DNA from: Gnetum montanum | Taxonomy: Eukaryota; Streptophyta; Gnetopsida; Gnetales; Gnetaceae | Direction: 5' to 3' | DNA: 64,000 nucleotides | NCBI GenBank assembly: GCA_015680685.1 | Contig: MNCI01007621.1 | Coordinates: 1,216,801 to 1,280,800 of the forward strand | In this document: positions 35,201 through 48,900 of the stretch, piece after piece | Layout of the letters: each line of letters starts with the position of its first letter | How positions within the stretch are numbered: the first letter of the stretch is position 1 | Translations under genes and position numbers: made by a program | Notes under the pieces: model-generated | Told to the model about the DNA's origin: nothing | Seen by the model: the letters and a program-made list of their open reading frames with translations, nothing else | Database searches by the model: none

Positions 35201-37499
35201 CATACAGGAAAGGGGCCTCCACATAATGTCTTTGGTAATATAGTATGGTTTGTTTATTTAATTTAAATTTTATTTTGTGGATATTTTTTGTATATTATTT
35301 GAAAATAATGATATATCATTCTCTAATTTTCTTATTCTTTTAGTTTGATGCGATTTTATATTCATTTTTTGAGCATACGAATCTATCAAATTTGGTTTGT
35401 TATTTTTTGGCACGATTTTTTGTGTGCCTATTTTTTTATATACTGATTAATCAATTTTGATTTTCATATTATTTTAAGTGTGATTTAATGTATTTTATGT
35501 ATTCATGAGAATTCAATTCATGTACTTTATGCATGCTTACCTTAAGATCCAAATGGTGGATGTGTGAGCTTATAGATGTGATATTAATGTAAACATTCTA
35601 AATGGATCTCATGTGGAACTTTAGTTGATGAAATCCATACACAACAAAATTCATCAATCCCTTTTTCTTCCACCATCACATATATCTAGCTAGGAGTTGT
35701 ATCTTGCATCATAAATAGGGAAGCTACTACTACTAAATCCATGGGAGGATTCTGTGGGCCTAGATTTTAAGGTGTAACCTTTGGAAATCTAGATGAGTCC
35801 TTGATTATTATTTAGAAAAGGGTGTTCCATCGAGAAATCTCATGATCATTGGAATGTGACTTGATCGATGGAGTTGGATCATGTGTTTATGCCTATCGTG
35901 CCTAACAACACCAGTTAGGGGAGATTCGTGATTTTATGAACCTATGCTTATCACATGAGCTCATGGGTGAGCTACCTAATTCTACAAGTGCATGTTAAGG
36001 ACTCCAAGTGGTGACCTAGCACTTTGAGCATCTCCAATGGATTGTTTCTCTAAATTCATGATTATTTCCTCTTTCCAAAAGAATAAACATAGAGATAAAA
36101 AATAAAAATAGAAAAAAATAAAATAAAAAAATTAATAAAAAACAAGGATGAGGTGGTGGAAATATGAGCAAAAAATGTTTCCTTGTACTATTGCCCTAAA
36201 CAAACTAGTAGCATTACCATCTTGGACTACGGATCTTTTGGTTGTTCATGATTACAAGGTGAGTTATATAAATGCTTTTCAAATTAGTACTTTTACCATT
36301 TATGAAAGATGACTTTTCTATGATTAACTTGTTAGATTACTTGAGAAGACCAAACAAGTGTAAGTTTGCAATGATTAATTGTTGCACTACCTTAACTCTA
36401 GTGGCTTTAAAGATCTAGAAGTCACTCTTAGATGAAACTCTAGTAAACTTAAATGTTACTTTAATCAAGTCCTAATCCAAAGGTTGAAATCTTATTTGAT
36501 CATGATGGGTGCATCCATGTTTATTGCCCTAGCAAAGCACAATATGTAGATTTGATTGTTTAGTGTAACCAAAGGAACCAAAGAGAGGTTTTTAGTAATA
36601 TCAAATTTAGGGACCTATCCTACCTACATGTAGGGAGGGAGAAAACCAAACTAAATTCTTATACTTTTAGATGATTTTGAGGTACTTCACTTAATTTAGC
36701 TCCATCAATGGTTAAACCATAGAATAATTCGGTCTAGATGGATTTGGAAGCAATAGTGCTACCTTGCATCTTTGAAGGGGGAGTTGGAGATCTATCCTTA
36801 TAATAAGTGATGAATGGAACTAGTAGAAGATCCCTTATGAAGCATGGTAAATGCTAACATGCTTTAATGAGCTAATTAAATTGTTAACTATGGATCTAGT
36901 GATGTTGCACTTTTCATTCTCCTCTTTATTTCATTTAAGGTCTTAACACACATACATATATCTCTAGTTCATTGTTATACATGCAAGAGGTTAACTAAGG
37001 TAAAATAGAGGATGAGATTTGGCTATCCAAACAGTGGACTTGCATTTGATGCTAATGTCACACTAGTTATTAAGAATCCATGGGTGTTTCATCGATGGGA
37101 TATACAAAGGCAACAAGGTAGAAGCTTGCTGTGGGAAGGATCCACTTACAAATTTTATCATTATGATTAAGTGAGCTCTATGCTTAATTTCCTATGGGTT
37201 GGTAAATATTTCTTTGTATAAAGCACTTCGTTGATCTCCTGCTAGAGTAGTGATGACTTTATTAACATTAACGATTAACCATGACATTTTTCTTCTTACA
37301 CATATTTAATTTGTTAATTAATTTATAGCTTTAAATCTAACTATATTTAATTGTAATCTTCTATAATCCCTTGCATTTTCTTCTCTTTCCCTTTCTACTA
37401 TTTTAACAATGAGATTTTGCAATTTTCTAAGTTTAAGCTTTCATGCATTGTTATGCACATTAATTAAATTGTTTAAAAGATTTTTTTTGTTCCTTAGAT
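35201..37499. other. AT-rich region, no supported gene
   Basis: Stops in all frames and no motif I recognise. It may hold the 3' remainder of element F and the 5' end of the LINE. A simple A-rich stretch lies at 36090-36145. Confidence 0.4.
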
Positions 37500-37508
37500 A
37501 GCTTATTT

Positions 37509-38500
37509 ATGGATCTGTGGATGACATTTTTATTTTATTTTATTGATCAAGTAATCAAATTCTTTTCATTTCTCATCACCAATAAAAACTCATTATTTGA
37601 TTTTCTTTACACGAAGGGTTGCAATTTGTATTCTGTTTTGAAAACCTTTAAGCCAATGACCCTCGATAAGTGTAGGAGAACTTCTATTGACATAGACAAT
37701 TTCAAATTTCCCAGCTTTGTGGCTTGTGTAGAAGATCCAGCTATGGATGAAAATTGAAGCATATGGTCTAATTCTATAGGAGTAGGAAGTGAATCTTAGA
37801 CAATTAAACCTCACTTTACTTTGCTAGATGATTTGCTTGATGTTGTCATTCAAGATTTCTCAAAGCATTATTTCATTATATTTTTTGCTAAAAAGATCTT
37901 ACCTACATCAATTTTGAATAATTGGATAAAATTCACTATATCCATTGAGGTATGTCCAATGTTCTTATTCTATATTTAAATAAGGTTTTTTTTCTTTTTT
38001 AATTTGAAAAATAGGAACTAACAAATAATATGATTAAGAATACTTCATGGTTTGGGCATGATAGCTTTTTAGTATTACACAAATGACAAGAAGAATTTGA
38101 TCTTGCTAAAGCACAAAAAATAAATTTGCCAATTTGGATTGAATTCTCCAATTTGCTTATGTTTTCTTCCTTTAATCATTGATATTACTAACACAATTGG
38201 AAAAGTGTTATTTTTAGAAAAAATAAAGGGGTTTCTATGCTTGGCCAATTAGAAGTATTTATGTAGAATTGTATTTAAGCAATGAACTTCTATCTTCTAT
38301 TGAGCTAGCACACAAATGAAAGATTTTGGAACAAAAAATTTCTCATATTACCCTTCCTAATGCATGTTTTTATTATCATGAGCCATCTAACAAGGTTTTT
38401 AACTATTCCAAACTAATCACCAAAAAGTTGTTGAAGTTAAATTAGCTAAAGAAATTATGGTTTCAAATGCTACTTTTTAAAATTCTAACAAAGGGGTTAT
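37509..38500 (+). pseudogene. LINE ORF1 remnant
   Basis: KINLPIWIEFSNLLMFSSF, the SMLGQLEVFM block and a Cys-rich tail (ISHITLPNACFYYHEPSN) follow the order seen in plant LINE ORF1 proteins of the DUF4283 plus zinc-knuckle type (recalled, not searched). RNA-binding chaperone in the retrotransposition particle. Several stops and shifts. Confidence 0.55.
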
Positions 38501-38929
38501 GAATGCTTTAGATGAAATATTACAAAAGCAAATGAATCCTCAAAAAGATGGATGGACAGAGGTAAAGTAGTGTTAGATAAAAATAGAGTAGGTACCACCT
38601 TCAAAATGATACAATGCTTTTAGGAGATTCTCATACTTAGAGGAATGAAAGTAGTACATCATATGCAACAATCCTAAAGTGAAAAAGCTCAAGAACTCCA
38701 AAAATTATTACTTGCCAAACTCATAAGCCAATTGTTTCTAATTTTGGGCAAGTTAATCGTTTTTATTCTATGATGGATATCAAAGAAGAAACTTAGTTGG
38801 AAGTTGTGCCCTCATAATGTTCATCTCTTAAAATGTTATGGCATTTGTCTAATATCATTATCATAAATGTGATTTTTTATATCTTTAATAGATTTAAATA
38901 GGTGATTTTAATATGACTTCAATAGCTTA

Positions 38930-39152
38930 TTTTTTATGCCTAGGAGAAGATATTTTCTTACAAACCATCAAGTTGGAAGAGGTGGTGTTCTTCTTTGTGT
39001 TTCTACAAAACATTCTTTTCCCATCATTGATTTTGGTTTTCTCTTAGGAACTAGAGATGTTTGGATTATCTTAAATGTTTTTGGTGTACTTTTTAACATT
39101 TTCAGTATATATGATTCATGTGATTCCCAAATGTTGGCACATTTATACCATA
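38930..39152 (+). pseudogene. LINE ORF2 endonuclease, N-terminal piece
   Basis: NHQVGRGGVLLCVSTKHSFP and WIILNVFGVLFNIFSIYDSC match the pattern of plant L1 apurinic-type endonucleases (GG.LLV and W..L.VFG..F.I..IY). The frame is cut at 39152 by the LTR of element E and picked up at 52169. Confidence 0.75.
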
Positions 39153-42100
39153 TGATGGAGCAAACTGTAACAACTATCTTATTTTCTTAAAATTATTCTG
39201 GCACATTAGAATAATTTTATTAAGTTGGATACATAGACTTCTTTAAATTCAAAGATGATAAAATCATGAGAACAGTTAGGCATTTCATAATTGGAATGGG
39301 TATATTCTAGATATGGTTGATCAAAAAAGTGTAATATATGCTTTATTGGATTACCAGTTCGTCTCAATTTGCTTTACACTTTATAAATCAATGTGTATAC
39401 GATCATGAGTGTAATGGAGATTTATCTTGGATTTCTTAATAGTGACTGCCATAGTATGTTTTCAGAAAAAAAAAATATTTGAATGAAAAATTGAATTATT
39501 ATACTAAGAAATAAAATGCAGAGTTTAAGAGAATGAATTATGTAGCAATGTAAAAAGAAATTCAAGGAAGATAACCTAAGAAAGTGAACCTTATACATAG
39601 GTTATATGGATACTTGCAACAAATCTCCAAGGAAACAGTATGCAAATAAAATTCCCAAAATCATAGAGTTTTATTCTCTAAATAATTCCAATAATGGTTG
39701 TATTATAAATAATTTATCAATGTGAATAGCTACTGGGATGCTATTAGATGCATTAATAAAATCTAACTAGAAGTTATCCAATATAGAACAAAACTGTGTA
39801 GTCGAATGCATAAGTCTTGAAAATAAAAACAAAGATACAATACTAGATTTTCAAAATTATCGATTTCATCAAAAGGAATAAAAAAAGAGAAAACATTCAT
39901 AGTATTATTACATACATTATGATTAAAAAAAGAATTTAGAACCCGAGCACCACATCTATTGACAACATAAATTCTTAATGTGCTCATTGCTATTGATTTA
40001 TCAAAATTGATTCTAAAATTTTGGAGTTGTTGTTAGACACCCATGTTTAGCACTTGTCATTCCTATGCAAGGAAGCATCATGCAAAATGTCTTTTCTTGT
40101 ACAAAGTTAAAACCCTAATCTCCATTGTATCAAGCATCTGCAACAGACACAAAAATCACAAAAATGATTCGCTGTACTTTAGAATTAGAAAGGGTAAGCT
40201 CCTAACCTAGAAATAAAAATAAAAATAAAAACACCTTGGATGTTCTTGCACTCTATTTGCACTCCCAAATTCCTCGTGAAAACATGAGTTCATATCACAT
40301 GAGAAAGAAAAAAACAGCAAGCACTGATAGGGTATCAAAGCATCAACATCACCAATGACCTCATTGTGACTTCATGGTAGTAGCAAGAGTAGTTCTTTAG
40401 GCCAAGAGAAGTTCCATTTTTTGCCATTTTCAAGATTTGGTAGGCAAACACGAAACCTAGGGTTTGTTGTTGTACCAAAATAAAATTCAAAACGCAACAA
40501 AGAAGGCCATCACGGAAACAACAAGAGCAAATTGATGGTGCCATTAAAAAGAGCTCATCCATGGACGGGAAACAAAACAATAATAATGCGACTTCTCTTC
40601 CATCACTGTTGGCACAAATTTAGATGGAAAATCTGCAATGACTACTAGAGCCGTAACTGTGAGACTTCGACAACTCAAGATCTGGGAGTGTGTGTGGTAA
40701 GAGGGGCAGCAAAGGCAGACAAGCAGCAACTAATGGTGGCACCACAACACAAGACCAAGACCAAGACAACATAAGCCATGGGGACTATGTGGACCTTCAA
40801 AGGGTTACACATCAACGTGAATGTATTGACACACAAAGCCCTAAGCCCACATAGCCTTATTTTTATTACAAATATTATCAGCATTACCACATACAAGATC
40901 ATTTTTTAAAAAAACATAAAAAGGAAGTTTTTATAGTTTAAGAGAAGAATTTATAAACATTTGACAATTACAACTTTATTTTTTATGGAGATTAAATATT
41001 TTTCAAAAAAAATATAACTTTCTATGGTTATCTCCATGATATTTTTTGCCAAGAAAAAACTTGGCAAGCATAGCTCAAATTTCTAATAATTTCCTATGGA
41101 AGTTAGAACTTCTAGGGTGGTTATAAATTAGTCCCCTAGATATTTGTAATACCCTTAACTTCTCATTATTATTGTAACTACCCTAAGGACACTATAAAAT
41201 GGCCTTAAAGGGTAGATTGTAAAAAGAGCGGATTGGGAGAAGCATACTTAGAAGAAATATTAAAGATTGTACAAGCATGGCTTGTTAAAGACATCAATTT
41301 AGCTTCTTTGTTTTAATCCTGTGAGTTCATTTCTTCGCATGTTGTTTTAGTTGTTTAGCTAATAGTTTAGATAGTATCGTGCTTGGCATTTAATTTTTTG
41401 ATTTTTCTTAGGTTGCTATTATATCTTTGTTTTGCGCAATATTAGACTTCTATTAAGGTTTTCCATAAAGAGCTTATGTTGTTGAAAAGCCTATAGAGTA
41501 ATTTAATTGTAATGTCTTAATAAAATTGGCTTTTTTGACCATAGAGGATCTAGGAAAATCTTTGGTATTTTGAGATGACTAAAATAGCTTCATTATTTTA
41601 AAATGTATTTCCTTAGCATTTCAATCCTAAAATTTTCAAATTTTTTAAGGCTCTATTGAATGCAATTCTTGATAGCTATTAGCTAGCAAAAATAGTAGTT
41701 CGTACCTTGTCATTTATGAACCATTTTTGGTAGTGTCATAAGATTGTTCTTTACTAAATTACTTGTTGACCTTAGAGGGTTTGGAAAATTTATAGTTAGA
41801 TTGAATTAAAATAGCTTTATTGCAAAGTGTTTTCTTGTGTCAATTTATCTTGCTTAAATATTTGAGGTTTCACACAAATCTTCTTTCTTTTCTATTGTTT
41901 TAATTTCATTGAATCTCGCTCTATTTCTAGTTTTCTTGTGAAATTTTCTCTTTGGGGGAAATTAAGAGTAGATTGACATAATTGTGCTTAAATGTTTTTG
42001 CAAAATTTTATTTGTTACACATAACGCACTATAGGGACTATATAGACTAAGTGATTGAACAAAATAGGAATCTTCAACAATTCATAGTATTTGACAAAGT

Positions 42101-42330
42101 TAGCTAAATTCCTTTTATGAAAGCCAATTACAGTTTCATACACAACCCAACCATTTCAACATTTAAAACAACAAACACATACTTACACTTAGTTTGTTTC
42201 ATAACCACTAAGTCTATTTGGAGGTATCTGGACCTTGGTGTTGCTAAAGACCAGTAAGCACCTAAACCCTGTTTGAAAAAACACCTTCACTTCCCATGAC
42301 CCCGATCATGAGACTCGAAGGCCCCAAACA
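39153..42330 (+). repeat. Element E 5' LTR
   Basis: Begins TGATGGAGCAAACTGTAAC and ends CCCCAAACA. Matched along its length by 48901-52168. Followed by TTGGTGGTCC, whose primer tRNA I cannot assign. Confidence 0.85.
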
Positions 42331-42782
42331 TTGGTGGTCCTATCCCAAATAGTTGCCAATAGTTTTTCTAGTGCTAGAAGAAGGGAAATTTATCATCGAA
42401 GTTCATAAGCCTGATAGTGCTAGTGCACCAATAGTTTTTCTGGCACATTAGTTACCTATGTTCATTACATTCAAAAAGATCAATAGTCCTAGCACATCAA
42501 TACTTCTTTTTGTTGCTAAGAGGGCTTAATAAATTAGATACTATTTTTGATTCATGACTAAATAGACTGATAGTTTAGAAGATTTCAAGGTTCTAAAGAA
42601 ATTCTTAATTATAAGACTAATTATTCATCAGAAGAAGAACAGAAAAAAATTCTTGAATTTGGCACAAGTAGTGGAGTAAAGACCAGAAAGATAAGAAGAT
42701 CACCCCTTCTATCTAGTTTATTAGTCTATAAAAGAAGGACAAAGAAGTATAAGAGTTCAACAATCAAAGGAATTTTAATAGG

Positions 42783-44060
42783 ATGGCAAATCCTTGGCAA
42801 GAAGTTACACCATTAGGATTTCCAAACTACAATAATATTCCTAAGGTAGTTTACAAATATTTGCCTAAGTCTTTTATTCCCAGAAAAGCTTACTTAGCTT
42901 AAAACTACATCCACTTATTTGAATTAGCTTTAACTCATGCAAATATTCAACATTAAGACCAAGCTTGTAGGTTTTTTGTAGTAAATTTAAAGGATATGGC
43001 TCAAATTTGATATTCAAACTTGCCTACCCACAGTATCACAAGTTGGGATGATATGAAAAGTCTTTTCTCGGACCAGTTTGGTAATTAATTAGATCAACAA
43101 CAACTATACTATGGACTAGTACAAGCTAAGCAAGGTGTCAAAGAGTTGATTAGAGATTTCAACATTAAATTTCAACGAATTTGTGGGCTCTTTCAAAGAC
43201 AATATAGACCATTTGATGAAATGCTTAGAGACACCTATCTTAAGGTTGTAAATCCCAATATTTCAAATTTGGTTGAGGAGAACATCAAACTTACTAACAT
43301 TGAATGACTACTTTAGTGAAGCTATACATTTAGAAAAAAAACTAAACTTGAACAGACAAGAAATTATCACAACTCAAAAAAGAGAAGAAAAAGTCAAAAT
43401 CCCTGTACAAGATTTTGCTCAACTTAAAGCATTACTAGGGTCATCTTGTATTAAGATAGAACAAGAATTAGAAAGCAAAGAATCTGAAAAAGGGTAGTTA
43501 ATGAGAGACTTTTCCAACAAAGTAGTGAAACTAGAAAAAGCTTTGGAAAAAGCTAAAATCAAGGAAGAAAAGAAAAATGGAAAACATAAACATCAGGATA
43601 CTAAGTTAGTAGAATATGAAGATGAAAATGATGTTTTTATGTCCAAATTCCTTGATATTGAATCAAATAATGAGCTATCTAGTGTTCATTACGCAAGCAA
43701 ATCTTCTACCAATGGATCTAGTGATACCTCTTCTCTATAAAGTTTTGAGGAGGATATATCATCAGATGAATAGTGTAATAACAATGAAGAAAATGGATAT
43801 AATATATGATCAAAAGAAAGATTAACTACTTCTAGGCCTCCAAACGTTATTTCTAATCCATCTACTAAAAGAAAAGTTTTTGAACCAAGTAGAAGAGAGA
43901 AGAATAAAAGTAAAGAACACCACATAGAGCAAAATACTCAAAATTAGTCTTTTAAATGGATGAAGCAATTAGATTTTTATGGAGATGGAGAATATGATTT
44001 AATTGAAGATCTTAAACATGTCAAGGCCAATATCAACATGTATTAATTATTACAGATAGG
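42783..44060 (+). pseudogene. Element E gag remnant
   Basis: ATG at 42783 (MANPWQEVTPLGF), core FFVVNLKDMAQI*YSNLP and ITSWDDMKSLFSDQFGN, LYYGLVQAKQGVKELIRDFN. A frameshift near 43270 shifts to the 43273-43740 frame, which encodes a Lys/Glu-rich coiled segment. Stops at positions expected to be Trp or Gln. Confidence 0.8.
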
Positions 44061-44130
44061 AGATTAACAAAGAAAAGGTTTAGAGCTTATTAAAGGTAAA
44101 AAGAGAGTTGGAGAATCAAAGTTAAGCAAT

Positions 44131-44385
44131 GTGTCTAACATTAATAAGATAGCAAAAATTAGCTATGATTGTACTCTTGATGAAGAAGCTCATCCTTTTC
44201 TTTTGACAATGAGATTACAAGACAAATATCTTCATAATTGTCTAGTTGATTCTGGAGCTACCTTTACTATTATATCATTGAGTATATGCCAAAAAATTGG
44301 TTTGGTTCTTGAACAATCCAAAAAAAAGATCATTCAAGTGGACAAAAGCAGAGTGAAGATTGTAGGTCAACTACCCAATGTTTAA
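44131..44385 (+). pseudogene. Element E protease domain
   Basis: 84-residue open segment with CLVDSGATFTIISLSICQKI, an intact aspartic protease active-site loop (DSGAT). Ends at a TAA. Confidence 0.85.
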
Positions 44386-44699
44386 TTGAAAATAAATTTT
44401 GAACTCCATATCAAAAGTAGAATAACTATTCAAGTGGCAAATATACCAGATTCACATAGTCTTTTATTGAGTAGAAGTTGAAGTAAGAATTTCTCCAGTT
44501 ACATATTAACAGATTATTCTCATATGTGGCTACCTTGGAAAAGGGAACCAAATCAAATATGCATATACAATGAACCTTTGATAAATGAAAACATTACTTT
44601 GAATGGAAATAATAAAGTCTTTGAAACAAGAGCTTTTGAAACCAAAATTTTCACACTTCAAAAAGTTGATAACTTGGAAAAATAGGATTCTCAAGATGA

Positions 44700-45110
44700 G
44701 AGCAAGTGGGAACTATACTTTGATGGTTCTTGTAACTCCAAAGGTGCAAGAGCTGAAGTAGTTCTAGTGAAAGATGATTCTTCAAAAATATTCAAGGAAA
44801 TTTACCTATCTTTCCCTTGTACAAATAACAAGGCTAAATATGAAGATTTAAGTACTGGAATTAAAACAACATTGGAAAAAAGAATCAAGGTAATCATCAT
44901 AAAGGAGACTCAAGATTAGTTTGTAAGCAAATTAAAGGTAATTGTGTAGTAAAAAGCTTATTCTTGCAATCCTATAAATAGCTTGTCTGCAAAATGCTAA
45001 ATCAATTTCATCACTATAAAATAGAACATATAGGTAGAAAGGATAATTATATAGCAAATGACTTGGTGAAAGTAGCTTCATCATTAGATGTGAAAGGAAT
45101 AGAAATTTAT
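44700..45110 (+). pseudogene. Element E extra RNase H domain, upstream of reverse transcriptase
   Basis: WELYFDGSCNSKGARAEVVL (first Asp), CTNNKAKYEDLSTGIKTTLE (Glu), GDSRLVCKQIKGN (Asp, after one frameshift) and the IEHIGRKDNYIANDLVKVAS tail. This is the layout of the archaeal-like RNase H acquired by Tat-type elements. The order here is protease, this domain, then reverse transcriptase. In the Ogre/Retand layout I know, the extra domain comes after the classical RNase H. Confidence 0.8.
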
Positions 45111-45569
45111 GAAGTTGTAATGATCGAGAAAAAACATCAGCCATCGGTACCAAATAACATAAAGCATTTACAAGTATTTGAAGATGATGATCAATTTCTT
45201 AGATTCTTAAGGAATAATAAGAATTCAAAAGTCAAATCATACCTAAAACAACATCAAGGTTTAAGACATATTCTATTCCCAAAAAGGTGATTGATTATGA
45301 ACATGAGTTTAGCAAAAAATTTATTACTAGAAAAGGTATATAGAATCCAGATGATCAAGCTTTTGAAGTAGTAAACCTTGGATCTACTGAGATACCAAAG
45401 ATGTTAAATGTGTCAAAAGAAAAGGATTCATTTTTCAAAAAATTTATTATTGCTCCTAAAAATAATTTGAAAAATTTTGCTTAGTCTTACAATGATCTTA
45501 AAATTTTTAGACCATATGTGATAACACATAAATTTCCTTTAGTAAATAGTTGTAAGAAAATTAAACAAA

Positions 45570-46380
45570 AATAAAGGAAATTTAATCCATCATTTGAGCC
45601 AACTATGGAAGCTAAGATTAAGAAGTTATTACAAGCCTTAATTACATATCCAGTTTGATATTCAATATGGCTTCCTAATCTTGTTCTAGCAAGAAAGAAG
45701 AATGGCAATATTAGACTTTGTGTAGATTTTAGAAATTTGAATGAAGCCTCTGAAAAAGATAAATACCCACTTCCTAGAATTGATGAAATTTTGATCAAAG
45801 TATCAGGTTGTCAAGTATATTCTTTCTTAGATGGTTTTTTAGGCTATAATTAGATCATGGTAGATAAGGGTGACAGATATAGAATAGCATTTATCAACAA
45901 GTGAGGAACTTTCACTTACTAAACAATGCCATTTGGATTGTCAAATGTTGTAGGTACTTTTCAAAGAGTAATGGATTTAGCCTTTAAAGGTCTAATAGGT
46001 GAGTTCATTATAGTTTATTTGGATGATAACACCATCTTTTCAAAAAGGAAGGAAGATCATATTGGTCATCTTTAATAAGTTTTTGATAGATGTCGTGAGT
46101 ATGGTATTTCATTAAATCCTAAGGCATGTATCTTTGGGGTTAAGTCTAGATGTTTGCTAGGACATATAATTTATCAAAAAGGAATTGCTATAGATAACTC
46201 CTGAATTCAAGTAGTACAGAATATCGAGCATCCTACGAGTAAAAAGTTTCACAAATCTTTCTTTGGAAAGATAAATTTTATTAACAAATTTATCCCTGGA
46301 TTCACTAAAATTACTAAACCTTTGATGCATATGCTAAAGAAATATGTTCTAGTAGAGAAAACACTAGAATCAAAAAGATC
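45570..46380 (+). pseudogene. Element E reverse transcriptase remnant
   Basis: WLPNLVLARKKNGNIRLCVD, YPLPRIDEILIKVSG, YSFLDGFLGYN*I, TMPFGLSNVVGTFQRVMD and IVYLDDNTIFSK (catalytic YLDD intact). Stops at PV*YSIW (Trp), YN*IMV (Gln) and HL**VF (Gln-Gln). Confidence 0.88.
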
Positions 46381-46429
46381 CTTGGCAAAAATTTAAAAAG
46401 CCATTCAAGTAGCTCCATACTTGGTAAAA

Positions 46430-46850
46430 CTAAAATTGAAAAAGTATTTCTGATTATATGCTTTTACTTCAAATGATTCAATTGCTACTATTTTAACTCA
46501 AAAAGATGATGGTCAAGATGAACCAATTGGATTTTTTGAGTATCAATTGAAAGGTTCAAAATTAAATTATTAAGACTTAGAAAAACAAGCAATTGCAATC
46601 ATTAAAGCACTTTAGCATTTTAAATATTATTTGGAAAGCTCATTAGTTCACATTATGTTAATAGAACCTATAATCAAACAATTGTTAGCTCAAAATGAAA
46701 TTGGAATGTAAAGAGGAAAGTGGCTCATAAAGCTTCAAGGTTTCATATTTTCATTGGAAATATGCAAAACCATTAAAGGAATGGGATTAGCCAAGTTAAT
46801 GGCTAGAGAAAATGAAGTATATGTACTTAAGACTCATGAGAGAAACTAGT
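46430..46850 (+). pseudogene. Element E classical RNase H remnant
   Basis: FTSNDSIATILTQKDDGQDE, DLEKQAIAIIKAL*HFKYYL (Glu region) and a degenerate C-terminal half. The expected first Asp (TDAS) reads Asn (TSNDS). Probably nonfunctional even without the stops. Confidence 0.75.
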
Positions 46851-46889
46851 ATGATGAAATTCTAGAATTCCTTGATACAAAAAAGGTTC

Positions 46890-47830
46890 TAAATAATTTA
46901 ATTGCAATTTAGAAAAGAGCTTTCTTCAAAAAGGAAAACAAATTTTTGATTAAAGATGGAATCTTGTATAGAAAGGATTTCAGAGGGGTTTTGTTAGGAT
47001 GTGAACACAATGATCATATCAATTCCATTTTAGAATAGTTTCATGATCATTCTAATTTATTTCATGAGTCCACTAAGTCTACTATGCAACATATACTCCG
47101 CTATGGTTATTATTGGCCTAGTATGTATTAAGATATTAGTTTAAAAATTCATGTTACAAATTTCATATTCATGGGTCAAAAATCAAAAGAGCTAAAGCTC
47201 CCTTAAAATTGGTAATTGTGGATAGACCATTTCAGCAATGGGATTTAGATTTTGTTGGGACAATTTCTCTTTCAAGAGCTAGGCATAAGTTTATTCTCAA
47301 AACTACCAATTACTTTACTAAATGGTCTGAAGCAAAAGCTCTAAGAAAAAGTTCAGCATCAAACATGATTAAGTTCTTGAAAGATCATATTCTAAGTCAT
47401 TTTGGTCTACCTAGAGTGTTGGTATTAAATAATTGGCCTACTTTTTAATCTAAAGAATTTATAACATGGGCATAAAAAATCCATCTTTCTATTTTCTTCT
47501 TCAAATCATTATCCTCAAGAAAATGGCTCAATTGAATCTACAAATAAAAATTTTATTTCCAATATTAAAAATTTAATAGATGGGAATTCAGGAAATTAGA
47601 TTAATTACTTGCAATCTACATTATGAATTGATCATATTAGATTTAAGAAGGCTATTGGAAAGTTAGCTTATAACTTAGTCTATGCATTGCCCACTAGAAT
47701 TATGAACAAGATTATAAGTTTGGCCTCATATTTTGTGTAAAAATATAGTGAGAAAATCAATAAAGATAGAAGTTTCCTAACCTTGCTCATCAAAAGGGAA
47801 GCCAAAATGAATAGAGCTAAGATAATTAAT
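46890..47830 (+). pseudogene. Element E integrase remnant
   Basis: Zinc-finger region FHDHSNLFHESTKSTMQHI and GYYWPSMY; the Cys pair is not readable. Core FQQWDLDFVGTI (first Asp kept), FGLPRVLVLNNWPTF (second Asp reads Asn). The distal half is frameshifted. Confidence 0.8.
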
Positions 47831-48900
47831 TAAAGAATTTTTCTCAAGTGAAAAGGTGGTTCAATAAAAAGGCTCTAAAAAGAACTTTTAAAGACAGTGA
47901 TCTAGTATCATTATGGAATATAAAGAAGCCAAATACATTTTTAGAAATATGGACTATTCCATTTCAAATCAAGAAATAGTTATGGAAGGACACCTACAAC
48001 TTATTGACGTTAAGTGGGATGGAATTGCAGTTTTCGTATAATGTTTTACATATAAAACATTATTTTGGACAACTGCCCTTAACTTATATATATATACTAG
48101 GAATTTCAAATTTACCTTACACTATATAAAGAAATGTGAATTGCTTGGAAATACATCATTTCTCAATTCAACACTTAAGTGAAAAAGCAAGTGAAGTGTT
48201 TAAGTGTGAGGTAGAAAGATGGTTCTTGGAGAGATGGTAGCAAGAAGGCCTTTTATTTCATATGTTATAGGATGCTGCCCATAGCATGTCTTGAGAGCCT
48301 ATTATAAGGCAACCACTCATGGAGAATCTAGTGAAAGCCCTTTCTTACTTTGGCTTTTAGATGAGTTTAGATTTCTCACTAGTGGACTCTCTATACATTC
48401 CAATGTTTGGGACAGCTTTCATGAATGCATCATTAGAGCTAAATACCAAGGAGAGTCTAATAAATATGATTCTTAGGGAGTGGCTTTCATGTATCAAGAC
48501 ATAGAAGTAACTAGTTGGGGAGAACCTCAAAAATCAATAGCCAAAAGTGTTGGGTGAGAAAGAAACAAAGACAATTGTTAAAGACAAAGGTGAAAACCAA
48601 GTTGAGGCTTCAACTAGGCAAGAAGAGGAAAGCTGAGCATTCATCATGACTAAAATTACATATGAGAGGATTCACAATATGAAAATCCCTAAAAGAGTTA
48701 CTTTAACTATTCTTTTTCCACCTACAAAATAGTTTGTATGAGATTATGTTTGTACAGTTTCCTAAGTTTTATTAGGAATGAGGTTTTTATTTCATCAAAC
48801 CTTTCAAGAAAAGATTTCTATTTTCTATGTAAAAACAAAATGTTTCCAATAAAATCTATGTTTCTTAACGAAGGTGCAAAAAGGGTGGTAAGAAATGATA
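47831..48900 (+). other. Element E noncoding region before 3' LTR
   Basis: No reading frame of note. A purine tract (AAAAAGGGTGGTAAGAAA, 48879-48896) lies just before the 3' LTR and probably primed plus-strand synthesis. Confidence 0.6.

Larger units (their letters stand above)
37500..39152 (+). mobile_element. LINE (L1-type), segment 1: ORF1 and start of endonuclease
   Basis: Plus-strand non-LTR element. The 5' edge is uncertain. The unit continues at 52169-53917 and 62530-63040, interrupted by elements E and C. No untranslated region or poly(A) tail is preserved. Confidence 0.8.
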
